This document shows positions 23,129 through 35,200 of a stretch of DNA of 64,000 nt, piece after piece. Every line of letters starts with the position of its first letter. Position 1 is the stretch's first letter. The stretch is from positions 22,231 through 86,230 of the forward strand of contig MEDY01000082.1 of NCBI GenBank assembly GCA_001724265.1, read 5' to 3'. Below the pieces are notes generated by a model. That model saw only the letters and a program-made list of their open reading frames with translations, searched no databases and had not been told where the DNA came from. Both the position numbers and the translations under genes were made by a program. Source of the stretch: Rhizaria sp. SCN 62-66. Taxonomy: Eukaryota; Rhizaria, unplaced.

Positions 23129-26100
23129 ATGAGCAGCACTCCGTCAGAGCAAGCCGGCTCTAGCTCGAGCTCTTGCTCTGGCTCTGACTACGACTCAATC
23201 TGCGCCTCAAGCTCCAGCTCTAGCTTTGATGCTGCGACTACCGCTGTTGCGGCGCCCGTGCTAGCAGGCCCCGTTCTTTTGTGTAGCGCAACAGCAGCAG
23301 CAACATCAGCAGCGTTAGCGTCAAGTGTCGACAACTATGACTCGAGCTTGAGCTCTCGCTCTTGTTTCAGTTCCAACTCTTATTCGATTATTCATACAGT
23401 GTCTCAAGGTCACAGCACCACATACTGCCCTGTCACTCCCTCCTGCTCCTCGGCCAACTGCGACAGTTCTACTGCTGCTGCTGTTGCTGCTGCGGCTACC
23501 ACGCTGGGGGCGCTGAGGCGCGACTGCGACCTCATCGTGAGGCGACTTGTGCCGTCAGCCGCTGACGCTGCCAAGAAGGCGTCGGCGTACGCTTTCATCA
23601 CGAAGGTACGGTAATGTTCCGAAGCCTTAGCGAAATCAACTATATTCTGAACAGAATTCCGCACATGGACGTTTTCGTCATCTCGACATCACCCCTGTAA
23701 TCTGTAACGTTGTCTCGCAGTCTCAACAACTCCAACCTTTGGTTCCTTACTCGCCTCTTTATTCGCCTCTTTGTTGACAGCTGATAACGCGCGCCTACCC
23801 CAGCGCACTGCCTTTTCTCTTCGGCTCCACCCCGCTGCGGCTCTGTTTCGCCTCCTCAGACGTCGACGTGGGAGTCTGTCTCACCGCGGCCGACAGTAGG
23901 CACTTTTTCACACGGCTGAGCAGCATGTTGCGGATCTACGCAGACGGCTACGCTCGCGGCCGCCACAATAACAACAATAACAACAACAGTAGTAGTGGTA
24001 ACAGCAGTCATACGGGGACGAGAATGACGAGTCGCCGCAACAGCCACGGCAACATCAGCGCGAGCGCGACTGCCAAGAGTGATAAGAGCAATCGGCGCAA
24101 GCACCTCGCGCAGGCGCAGTCGTAGAGTCAGAATCAGGGAGTTGCATTGATTCCGCCGCTGGTACCGATGTGCCGCTCGTGTGCTTACCCTGCTCTCCCG
24201 CACACGGGAGCTGCCAGTGCTAGGAGCGCAGCAACAGACGTGGCAACTGCTTCAGTGCAAGTGCAAGACGAGGGCCGGGGCCGGCTGAGCCTGGGCGTGA
24301 GGGCAGCGCTGCTCCTGCAGAATCAGGCTCTACGCATCGGTTACAGTCAAAGCATCAACAGCAACATGAGCAGCGGCGATCCCAACGGCAATAGCAGTCG
24401 TGACAAGAGCGCGTGCAGTGATATCTCGAGAGATGGCAGCGCTCCTGTGTGTGCTGAGGAGGAGCATAAGAACACTCTCCCTGCCTCAAGCAATTACAAC
24501 ACACAGGCCGATAACAAGAGTAATGTTTTGATTTCTACGAACGGCAGTGCTGTGGCTGGTTGCACTAGCTCTCGCGTTGTGTGCTGCCGTGTCTGTGGGA
24601 AGCCCTTAGACGGCCTCGCAGCCCTTACAACCACACGTAGAGCACCGACCAATAGCACGACCAGTGCAAGCGCCTTTGATAGCGCCGGCTCTGCTGACGA
24701 GGCAACGAACGACTCCACCACTAACATGAGCAGTAGCGTTTTCGCAAGCACACAGGCGAGTGACGCTGACAAGAACAACAACAGCAATAACAGCAGCGCG
24801 AACGCGACGAGCACCACCGCGAATAGCGCGAATGGGACTGCTGCGAATACTGCGGCTGCGGTCGCTGCGCCTGGCACCAGCTCTGCCGCTGCCGCGAATG
24901 CCGACGCGTGGCTGCCGATCACCGCGCTCACCTTCACCCAGGTACGCATTTATTCATCAACTCAACGCTATTGACATTTTCCCTGAACTTCGATGTCTGG
25001 TTTTATGTTCTCTTTATATATTCTGCATTCTCTCTAAACACTCTTCTCCATTTCTCTTTTCTTCCCCCTAAACGCATCTCAACACGCAGGCCGAAGTGCC
25101 CGTGCTCAAGTGCAACATCGCGGGCGTCTCGGTCGACATCACCACCAACACCGCTGCCGCCGTGGCCACCGCGCGCGCCACCGAAGCCCTCGCCACCGCC
25201 ATCGGCCGCGGGTCTCTGCTCAAGCGCTCCGTGCTGCTCTGCAAGGCGTGGTGTGGTGACGAAGCCAAGGCGCTGGGCTCGTCGGTGTTCATGCTGTCTT
25301 CGTGTGCGCTCACGGTCATGGTGTTCTACGTCGTCAACTTCCACATGCGGCTAAACTTAGCGACGAATACCAAGGGCCGCCTGAGCTTAAAGCAGCACGC
25401 GGGTGAGGGCCGCGGCGCAGACTCGGACTCCGGGCCACACGCGGGATCTGGCGGCAGTGGCGAGAGCGAGGGTGCGGATGTAAGTACCCCCTTAGACGTG
25501 CTGCTGGTGTTCCTGCGCGTGTTTGCCACGTTCGACTTCTCTCGCTTTGCGGTGACTGTCGCGGGGCCTGTGGGCGTGCGCAACCCAGCGCACCCGCCAT
25601 TGACTGCCCCTTGCCCCCCACCCCCCCAGCCACTGCAGTCTCAGCCTTATCCTCCGTCTGAGTCCGGCGTACCGTCGCGGTCGCAGCCTCCGTGTCTGTC
25701 TCAGTCTCAGTCGCAGTCTCCGCGGGTGAGCTTTGCGGGTCGGCTGGCTGCGGGGGCGCTCGCAGGAGTGGATAGTGTAGGTGCTGGTGGTACTTACAAT
25801 AGTGTAAGTGCCGCTGCGCACCTATGCACTCGTTTCACGCTACCCTTGCCTGTGCAATCCACCGCCACTCCCACTGCCATTGCCACTGCCACTTCAACTG
25901 TTGCTGCTGCCACAGCTGCCGTGACTGAGAGCTGCACGCACAGCTCAAGCGGCGTTGGCGCGAGTCCCAGTGCGCGCGTCAGCGTTGCGGGTGCCGCTGT
26001 TGGAGTCGACGTCAACGTCACCGTCAACACTGACACCGAGACCGGCAGTGACGGCGAGAGCGAGAGCGCGAGCAATGCCGAGAGCGACAGCGAGGCCGTT

Positions 26101-29100
26101 GCGGCGATCGCGATCACGGCTGCCGGCGCGAGTGAGAGCGACGACGACGACGACGGTGCCACCAACACTGCGAACGCTGGCCATACGAGCCCTACACACA
26201 ACAAGACGAAGGCTGCCGCGGCTGCGAGCGCTGCTACTGCCGCTCCTGCTGCCATCGCGACTGATGCAGCTGCTGCCGCTTTGGCCCCTGTCGCGACTGC
26301 ACATGTGGCGACTGTGTACACTGCTAGTGCGCCCGTCTCGGTCGTCGCCGCGGCCCCTGTGGTGGTTGCGCCGACCGCCGTTGCGCTGGGCCTGCCCTAC
26401 CCCACTCTGCCGCTCGCTCAGTACTACAAGAACAACAGTATTCACAGCAACAACAACAACTTCAACAGCAGCAGTCTAGGGAATGTTAGCGCGCGCGGCA
26501 GTTACGACGGGGACGGCGACTGTGATGACGAATGCCAGTGTAGCTGCGGCTGCTGCTCTGGCGCTGAGCCGGCGGCTTGTTTTCATTACAAGCCGCTGGT
26601 GCCGCTGAAGGCGTTGCAGGACATTCTGCTCTCGTCTAGTAATGCCACGGACAAGGACGTTGCTGACTTCAAGTCGATCGCCGCAGTCACTTCGCGCGGC
26701 AGCAACGCCAACGCACCTGATACGAGCTCAAGCTCTCGTGCTGTTGCTGATGTATTGGCGAATAGCACAAGTAACGCACCTATTGCAGTGAATACCTGCG
26801 AGCAAGAGAGTGAAGAAAAGTTGACGACCGCTAGTTCAAGCTCCAGCTCTAGTCAAGGTGATTGCACTTGTACGTGCTCTTCTTCTCGTCGCCAAGGCGG
26901 CTTGACATCCTCAACTGGCGGCTTATCTTTCGGCAACACGCTGTTCTGGCTGTCGGCCTCAAAGCCCCCGCTATTTCTCTCAACCACAAGCACGGCCAAC
27001 GGCCACTCTGCTCACAGTCACTCTGCTCACGGTCACCCTACTCACGGTCACGGGCACGCTCACGGCCACTCTCACAGCCACACGCCGCCTGTGTTGTCGC
27101 GCGCTCCGACGCCCGTTCCCGGCGCAGTCTCCGCAACAACTGCAACAGCAACAGCAACAGTGGCTGCAACTAACCCTGTTGCTGTGGGCGTGGCCCCGGG
27201 CGTGGCCACGGTTGAGATGACCGCTGTGCCCGCCGCAGTCGCTGCCGCGACAACGGCAGCGCCCACGGTCACTAGCTCTGCAGCCACAGCCACTGCGCCT
27301 GCTGCAGCAGTGCCCGCAGTCGCAGTGACAATGCCCACGGTCACTTCTGCGCAGCCCACGGTCACGACCGCGCACTCGCCGCCGCTGCCCGTGCTGCCCA
27401 CTGCGCTCACAGTCACCGACATCCTCGACTGCACGCGGAATGTAGGCCGCTCGGTCTGCGCTGCGGCGGCGGCGCGGCTGCAGGGCGCCTGTCGCCGCGC
27501 GCTTGCCACGATCGCTGTCGCGGTCACTGCGCAGAGCCGCATCAACAACCGCAGCGCTGACGCTATGCCCTCTAACGGTACTTACACCGGGTCTAAGGGT
27601 ACTTCCACCGGGTCTACTTGCGGTTGGGGCGCTGCGAGCGCTGTGGCCGCTGCGCTGGCTCTGGAGCCGTTGCCGACCGACTGCCCCGTTGCGCTGGCGT
27701 CGCTGCAAAACGAGGTGGCGACCGTCACGCTCCAACAGCAACAGCAACGCATGAACAACTACAACAACAACAACGCGGCAAGCGTTCGTGACGGTAATGG
27801 GAGTGAGTGGCTGTTGCCGCTGTTGTTTCCTGTGCTGTCACGGGCGCTTTTCCCGTCCTCGTTCAGCTACAGCAGCAGTCTCGCCAACGCAAAAGGCGCG
27901 ATTGCTGCAACCAGTGCGACCGAGACGGGTTGTGTGAGTAGTTTGCGCCCGCCGTCGTGCAAGTACCCCCTTAGCCGCGAGTGCAAGTGCTCCTGGTGTA
28001 AGGGCTCTGCCGATGTTGACTTGACTGGTGACTCGCGCAAAATCGACAAGATTTATTCTTTGGTCAAGGCCTACACTGCTGCAACGACGGCAGCAGCGGC
28101 CGCGGCGGCAGCGGCCGACAGCGGTGGCAACGGTGTTCGCGGTGGCGGTGGCGGGAACATTAGCCGCGGCGGCTCTCCGTTCCTCAATAGCACAACCAAC
28201 AATCCGAAGCAGTATCACACGGACGGCGGCCATTACCGCGGCAGCAATGCCCACAGTCACTACCGCGGCGGCGGCGGTGGCGCCCACGGTCACTCTGCTC
28301 ACGGCCACGGTCACGTCCACGGCCACCGTCACGGCTACAATAATCACCAGTCCCAGCAGTACCCGCAGCAGCATTACTACCAGCAGCAGCAACAGCAGCA
28401 GCACGGTGCCTCTGTCCCGGCGGGCATGGCGACCCACACGCCGTCTCAGTCCCCGTCGCCGTCGCCGTCGCACTCGTACGCGCACTTGCACTCACTGTCG
28501 CATCTGCAGTCGCTGGGGCAGCAGGCCCAGGGCCAGGAGCACAGGCAGCAGCAACAGCAGCAACAACAGCAGGGGTATTATAGGGCGCATACGCCGCCGC
28601 TGCACTCGCAGTCGAGCTATAACCACGGCAATAATAGCGGCGAAGGCAATCAGTGCCAGTACCAGCAGCAGCAATATGGTGGTAATCAGCAGCAATCTGG
28701 TAACAACAGCAACGGCGGTTATTATGGCAACCATAGCGCTGGCGGCAAGCAGCAGCAGGGCTGGGGCAGGTCCTATTCGAACTCCTCGCTGTCACGGCCG
28801 CAGTCGCCTTCTTTGCACACGGCCAACGCCCACAACCAGCACGGCGGCAAACAGCAGGGGCAGCAGCAGCAGCAGTCGCGGTCGCGTCCGCCGTCTCGGT
28901 CGCAGACGCCCTCGTTGCCGCAGCAACAGCAGCAGCAACACTCTGGTAACGTGAACAACAGCTCAGAGCAGATGCAAAGCAACAGCAACAACGCCAAGAG
29001 TGCTCCTGCGAACAACAACAAGCCTGCTGTTGACGCTGCATCCAGCGCCGCTGCTAGCGGCAACAGCAGCAGCGAGCAGTCTCATCAGCAGCAGCCGCCG

Positions 29101-30195
29101 CAGCCGCTGACGTACGCCGAGCGCATCAGGCGCGCGGGCGCCACCCTCAGCGCGTTCACGGCAGGGGTTCAAGCTGCCTCCGCCGCGGCCGCTGCTGCTT
29201 CTGCAGCCGCTGCCGCCGCAGCCGCCGCCGCTGCTGCGAGCAACACCGGCACGTCTGCCGTCAGTGCTGGCACTGTAGCGAGTGCGAGTGGCGGCGGCGG
29301 CGGCGGCGGCGTCGGTTTGCCGCCGCCGTCGCCGTCGCCGTCGGTGCTGCACAAGAGCGGCGGCGGCAGCAGCGCGATGACGCAAGCGCAGCGGCTGCTG
29401 CTGGCGCACAAAGAGCGCTCGGACAAGCTCGCGCTAACTTTTGCGTCGAACAACAGCAGCAGCAAGGCCAACGCGAGCCTGAGTGCCAAGACGGGTGCTC
29501 CGGGCGCTGCCGTGACCGCTGCTGCGGGGAATAATAAGGCCGCTTCTGCTGGTGTCAATACCATGGCAGCTAATCTAACTGCTGGTGCTCCTCCCAGGTC
29601 TCCGGTCAAGCCGAGCAATACAAGCGCCTATAGCGGTGTCGCTGGTAGCAATGCTGCTGGCTCTGGCTCTAGCTCCGGCTTTGTCGCCGTTAATGCGGGC
29701 GCAATCGGCAGCTGGCGCAGTAACGCCGCCAGCCCTAGCACGAGCGCTAGAGCGAATGCGAGTGCTAGTGCTAACGCTACGAAGCATTCTGAGATCTCTA
29801 CCGCGAGCACTCCTGTCGCAACGGCCGCGACTGCTGAGGCTGCCGCTAAGGGTGATTCCGCCACGACTAACTCTAGTGGCGACATCGACGATGACGACGA
29901 CGATGACGACGACGGCAGGCCCGTTGACATCACCGACATCAGCGGCAGCAGCCGCGATGTGGGCCGCGCCGCCCGCGTCTTCTCGGCGGCGGCGCTTACG
30001 AGGGCACTCGCGGCGGCGACCGGCATGAGTTCGCCGCACTTGCTCGCCGCGGGCAATCACTCTCACAACAACAGCAACAATAACAGCAACAACAACAGTA
30101 ACGCGAATGCCAATGCCCACGCGGGCTCTGGCGCGGCTGCGACAGACGCTGGCGCGAATAGTGACGCGAACGCGAGTCTTAACAAAACAGGCTAA
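23129..30195 (+). CDS. Non-canonical poly(A) polymerase / TUTase-type nucleotidyltransferase with giant low-complexity regions
   Basis: Probable RNA 3'-end tailing enzyme of the Trf4/Cid1 type. Exons: 23129-23605, 23781-24941, 25090-30195 (donors GTACGG and GTACGC, all phase 0); 2247 codons, stop TAA. The polymerase-beta signature is split by introns: FGSTPLRLCFASSDVDVGV gives the Gly-Ser and the first two catalytic Asp (residues 174-175, 186, 188). The third Asp is residue 562 in LKCNIAGVSVDIT. Helix LLKRSVLLCKAWCGDEA and a following DVLLVFLRVFATFDF fit the central domain. LTVTDILDCTRNVGRSV fits the PAP-associated domain. Between them lie a CCRVCGKP motif, two His-rich blocks (about 27000-27085 and 28280-28345), and Asn/Gln/Ser/Ala runs. 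An in-frame TAG sits at residue 274 (24123-24125) with no plausible intron around it. Substrate cannot be told from sequence. The gene could be read through, recoded or broken there. Confidence 0.72.
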
Positions 30196-30669
30196 CAATT
30201 GGCACAGCTGTTTAAGTTAGTTTGAGGAGGTCGAAGTCAGTCACTGCGGTGACGATGACTGCAAGTGAAATCTCAGGACATATGTGATACCAGTCATAAT
30301 TACATGTAGAAATACTCATCGAAGTTGATTTCAATGCTACAATAAGAGAGATTCGTCGTATCTTTTGTTAATAACACCAGTGTACAAAGCAGTGTTCCTT
30401 TTTGTTTTCATTTCTTGTTTTGTTTTCGTTCTAAACTGAGTTATTTACACGTGTACTTTCGATATCTAGCCAAAATTCTTGTGAAATACAACAATTCAAT
30501 TCAATTCTCCCAATTACGTCCTCGTAAATTCATCAACTGCTCGAGAAAAAGTACATTTGTATTCATAAATCGGCCCTGCAACGGTCGGCCTGCCCTTACA
30601 GCGCACAGCGCACGGTCACACTCACTGCTGCAGCATGGTTAAACCATCACTCAGGAGTAAGCCACTTGC
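30196..30669. other. Convergent 3' spacer
   Basis: About 470 nt between the ends of convergent genes. AT-rich; nothing recognised beyond likely 3' untranslated sequence. Confidence 0.35.
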
Positions 30670-31752
30670 TCAATCGCTTTCACTGCCACTGTCACTGTCG
30701 TCCTCAGCCTTTGCCTCAGCCTTGTTGGTATCATCATCGACACCAGGCTCAGTTGCAATCCCAGCAGCAGCGGCGGCAGCAGCGGCAGCGGCGGCAGCGC
30801 GTTTCTTGGCCTTATTAGCTTTTTTTTTCGCGCTCTTTTTGGCCCTCTTGGCGGCCTCCGCTTCGGCCTCCGCCTCCGACCGGCTCACGGTCACCGTGGT
30901 CACCGTCCCGTCGCTGGCCGTCACCGTCTTGGTGGTTGTCGTCGAGGCGGGGAGTGCGATCGACACGATGGCGGGCGCCTTGAGCGGTTTAGCGGGCATG
31001 GGCAGGCAGGCGAGCTCGCTGGCGAGGTCGGCAAACGAGGCGCGGGCGCGCTTGGGGGCGCCGGAGCCAAACAAGCCAGAGCCAGAGCCGGAGCCAGAGC
31101 TGGAGCGAGATGACGAGGCGAAGTAACTGCCACTCGCATTCGCGATGCTGTTGACGCTCATAGATGCGCTGTTGCTGCTGTGAGTGGCGCGGGACGGCGT
31201 GGGGGCAGACGGGCGCGCGGCGACGGTGGCGGTGCGGCTGTCTTCGTCGTCGCTGTCGCTGTCGCCGCTAGCACCGTACTTGGACGAGCCGGAGCTTGAC
31301 TTGAAGCTGCTGCCGCCACTGCTCTTCTTACCGCCGGTCTTGCCGCCCACGCTCGCGCTGCCGGCGGCGGAGATCGTTGGAATAGAGTCGAGGTGCGCCT
31401 CGTTGACCGCGTCCTCCTTGGCCTCGCGTTGTTTCGCGCGTTGCCCGCCCGTGATATGAGCGAGAACGTTCTTGTCCCCGGCGCGCGAGAGCGAGAAGCC
31501 GCGCTCGGCGTCGCGCGCAGCTTCCGCGGCCGCCGCGGCCTCCGCCTGGCTGCTCTGTCGCGTCGCGCCAACGCCGAGGCGCGAGGAGCGGTGGACGGTC
31601 GCGCTGACGCTCTTGCTCGCGTCGACGACGTTAGCGGCGTTGGCAGCGGTGGAGAGGGAGGAGGTGCGGGAGTCATCGTCGGAGTCGTCGTCGCCGAAGA
31701 ACGAGTTGACCATCGACGAGATGGCGTTGCGTTTGGAGTTGACGAACGACAT
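30670..31752 (-). CDS. Hypothetical Ser/Ala/Lys-rich protein, probably nuclear
   Basis: Single-exon frame of 360 residues, ATG at 31752 and TGA stop. No family recognised. The N terminus (SFVNSKRNAISSMVNSFFG) is the least repetitive part and is followed by an Asp/Ser acidic patch. The middle has NVLAHITGGQRAKQREAKED, then Ser/Gly runs. Near the C terminus a strongly basic segment (AKRAKKSAKKKANKAKKRA) looks like a nuclear-localisation signal, followed by poly-Ala and an acidic Ser/Asp tail that resembles CK2 sites. Mostly disordered by composition. A nuclear, chromatin- or RNA-associated role is only a guess. Confidence 0.65.
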   Translation of the reverse strand: MSFVNSKRNAISSMVNSFFGDDDSDDDSRTSSLSTAANAANVVDASKSVSATVHRSSRLGVGATRQSSQAEAAAAAEAARDAERGFSLSRAGDKNVLAHITGGQRAKQREAKEDAVNEAHLDSIPTISAAGSASVGGKTGGKKSSGGSSFKSSSGSSKYGASGDSDSDDEDSRTATVAARPSAPTPSRATHSSNSASMSVNSIANASGSYFASSSRSSSGSGSGSGLFGSGAPKRARASFADLASELACLPMPAKPLKAPAIVSIALPASTTTTKTVTASDGTVTTVTVSRSEAEAEAEAAKRAKKSAKKKANKAKKRAAAAAAAAAAAAGIATEPGVDDDTNKAEAKAEDDSDSGSESD

Positions 31753-32288
31753 GATTGCCGGGGAGAGTGTAGTAAAGCTGGAGAGTTGTGGAGAGTTGCT
31801 GTGGGGGCGTGTGGGTTGCGGTTAAAATGGCGAGGGAAGTGGGTACGGACATGGCAGAGTGTGAGAGATATATAAGGCTCGTGACATTATTATTATATTC
31901 ATGAACATAAGTCGTATTGTGAAATTTGAATCATTTCGCCGCATTGCGTTTTACGGAAACTGCATTGAGTTCTCGAAGAATGAAGTTCATCGCTTTTGCA
32001 AAGCTTCGCGAGCAGTTAAGCTTCGTTCCTAACTTGAAACCGTCACCGATAGATATTTATGTGTATATCTCGGTTCAAGTGTGACTAATTCACTTATATT
32101 TAGAGTATATTATTGTTAATGCAGAGTTTCATACTGGGCATTTGTATTTTAACAAAGGGGTTTTAGCTACGCCAGATATCAAGTGTGTGTGTTAGGAAGT
32201 GCTAAAGGAATAAACAAGGAGGAGATATATACAGAAAACTAGTTATGGTGACTTCAACAAACGGCAGCCGGGGTAATATAAAGGATAT
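31753..32288. other. Intergenic region, promoter of the small basic protein gene
   Basis: About 540 nt between two minus-strand genes. AT-rich; TATATATA-like words occur near 31868 and 32225. No coding frame or RNA gene was recognised. Confidence 0.35.
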
Positions 32289-35200
32289 TTAGTAATAGTT
32301 CTCGAGGTAGGACGCGTCAGACGGCGCATACAGGACACCTTCAGGAGACATAGGCGGTGGCTGCAGCTGTGGCTGTGACGGCGACTTAATGTTCATGTTG
32401 CCAGTCGTGATCGTGCCGTTTTTGGAGCTTGCGTTGTTGTTGGACTGGCTAGATGTGCGCAGTGGCGAGAAAACACGCGCGAACGCATTGCTACTTGTTC
32501 GACGAGGACCAGTGCCAACGGCAGCAACTGGCGTTGCCTCCGTGGCTGCCGCCGCTGCCACTGCGCTCATGTCCTTCATTGGAGTGCTAAGGCTGCCAAC
32601 TGACGCGCTGTCCTCGTCTGAGGGCGCGCTTAGACCGGCTAAGGGGTCCATAGCCTTAGGCACAATCGACCGACGCAGGCGCCGCAGCGCACTCCCAGGG
32701 ATGCAGGCACTTACATTGGTCGCCGAGAAGGCACTTACACTTACACTGACACTCTGCGGGCTCCAAGGAGCAGCTGCGTTGCCGCACTTGGCCGGGCTGA
32801 GCAGATACTTAGAGGGGCTACGCACGCCGTTTGTGGGACTAAGTACCCCCTTAGCCAGCGTCAGCAGAGACTTGCGACGCCTAGCCGATTGTAAGGGGGA
32901 GCGGGGCGACTGGAGGTACTTACTCTGCGAAGGAGAGTGCATGTGTAAGGGGGAACGGGGACTCAGGAGCAGCAGCATGTCTTTGTGCTGGTTATCATCG
33001 ACTTCGCTCAAACCAGCAACAGCGTGCTTGGCGTCACCGGCGTTGTTCGCAGTGTTATCGTCCCCAAACAGGTCGTGCCCGCTGCTGAGACTCACGGTCA
33101 CGGTGACGCTATTGCGAGCAGCACTGGCGCTCAACGCGTAGTCGCAGTTGTAGCTGCTTGTGTTTGTGCTGAAGTGGTTGCTGCGGGGAGCCAGGAACAG
33201 ACGCTGTGGCGTGAAAAACGGGTGGCGATGAGACTTAACCCTCGCGCTCGCGCTCGTGCTTGCACAAGCATTAGCGTTACCATCAGCAGTCTTCGAAACC
33301 GGAGTGTTGCTGCTGCTGTTGCCGGAAGCCATCGACGCCCTGCGCTTGCTACTCTTGCCCTTGCTGTAGCTCTTACGGCGGCGTTGCTTGTCCGCCGCGA
33401 CATCTTCATGACCACTCCTCTTGTTTACACCGCTGGTACTGTTGTTGTGGTTGGTTAGAACACCGCCAACAAACCAGCTGAAGTCGTGCCCTGCAGCGTC
33501 GCTATTGCTGTTGCTGATAGCGCTAACACTCTCGCAGTCAGGCCTGGGAGCGCCGTAGCCAACGCTACTGCGGTTACTTCCGCGGCCACTGCAGTATGAG
33601 TCGTTATCATCGTTGTCGTCAACGGCGTCGTTGTGAGTGTAACCGCGGATAGTTGCAGCACTGGTGTTATCAAGAGCAGCAGTGCCATTCGCATTGTTGC
33701 GGTGACTAAGAGCAGCGGAGTGACTGTGAGCAGGCGAAACCATCGATGAGCCCGAGTCTGATCCGAACGGGGTACTTACATCCTTCCTCACACCACTCGC
33801 CCCCGTGTAAGGGGTGTTGCCCACAGCGCTGCCGCTCAGCCGCAGCTCAACGGCAGCGCCTCCAGCAGCAGCGGCGGCGGCAGCGGCGGCAATGCTGGCC
33901 TTGTTAGCGCCAGCAGCGGCGGCGGCGGCAACGGCAGCGGCAGCAGCGGCTGTGGCGGCGGCTGCGGCGCGCGCAGTGTTGCGGCAGGGGGTACCTTGTC
34001 CAGCCGTGTACGCGTAAGTAGAACTCGCAGCAACACTGACGTTGTTGCCGCGAAGCCCATAACCCAGATAATCGTCGTTGTCGTTGTCTGAGCAGCTGCT
34101 GGCGTCGACGGGGCAGTAAAACAACGCGACCTCAGCCTCGGCCTCAGCCTCCGCAGCGGCCTCCGCAGCGGCCTCGGCAGCAGTCTTGCTGCCGCGCTTG
34201 CTAGATGCCGTCGGTGTGTTGGCTGCGTTGCCGTATACAGCGCTACTATTAATAGGGTTCGCCATGGGAGTGTTGGTGTTGGTGGTTGTACCGTAGCAAC
34301 GCACGTAGCGTGTGAGCGGCGTTGCGCTGCTACCTTTAGCACCGCCGCTTACACCAGCAGAGGCGAGGCCCTTAGACTTCGCTCTGGGGGTACTTAGACC
34401 TCCCCCGAGGAGAGCGCTTAAACTCGCAGACACAGTCGACTGCTGTTGCTGCTGCTGTTGTTGATGCTGTAGCTGCTTTTGCTGCTTTTTTGCCAACGCC
34501 GCTGCAGCAGCCTCGGCCTTAGCAGCAGCCTTAGCAGCAACCTTAGCCTCAGCCTCCTCCTTCTCGGCCTTGGCTTTCTCTTGCTTCAGCACCATCGCTC
34601 GGTACTTAGCGTCACTGGCCATCTTACTTGCATGCGCGCGCTGCTCCTGCCGCTGCGCAAGGATCTGCGCACGCTCTTGCTCGGCCTTGGCCTCCTCAAA
34701 GGTAAGCCGCGTCCGCAAGGCGGGCAGACTGGAGGCGATCTCAGACACCAAAGCGGGGCCAGCGTCAACCGCCGCTCCTGTGAAGTGACTGCAGTTAGCC
34801 CTAGCAGGAGAGTCGTTATGCGCACTCTCGCTGCTAGAGTGAGTGCTGCAGCCGTCGCTGAACAGCTCGGGGAACGCTGCGCTCGTAAGCGCCTTGGTAG
34901 ACACAACCCACGTGCCTGCGTGTTGAATCGCGTCAGAAGCGGCGATGAAGCTGTCCGCAGTCGCCAGCCTCGGCGCGCACAGTGACAATAGAGCGAAGCC
35001 AAAGCAGCAGAGCACGGCGCAGGCGCGGTCATATTGACGAGGCGACGACAAAGGCATGCAATCAGACTGTGACTGCAACAGCAGCGAAAGCTGATGTTGT
35101 TGCTGCTCTTGCTTTGCAGTCTCAGCGTCACTGCTAAGGCTCGTGTTTGAGCTGTCAGTGGTCTTTTGAGATAGCAAGGTTTCAGTGTTCCCAAGGTAGC

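Noticed and set aside
25480-25495. GTAAGTACCCCCTTAG as a 16-nt mini-intron
   Set aside because: Removing it breaks the frame of the conserved downstream segment DVLLVFLRVF; the copies at 27961 and 32840 lack GT..AG on the coding strand or also break the frame.
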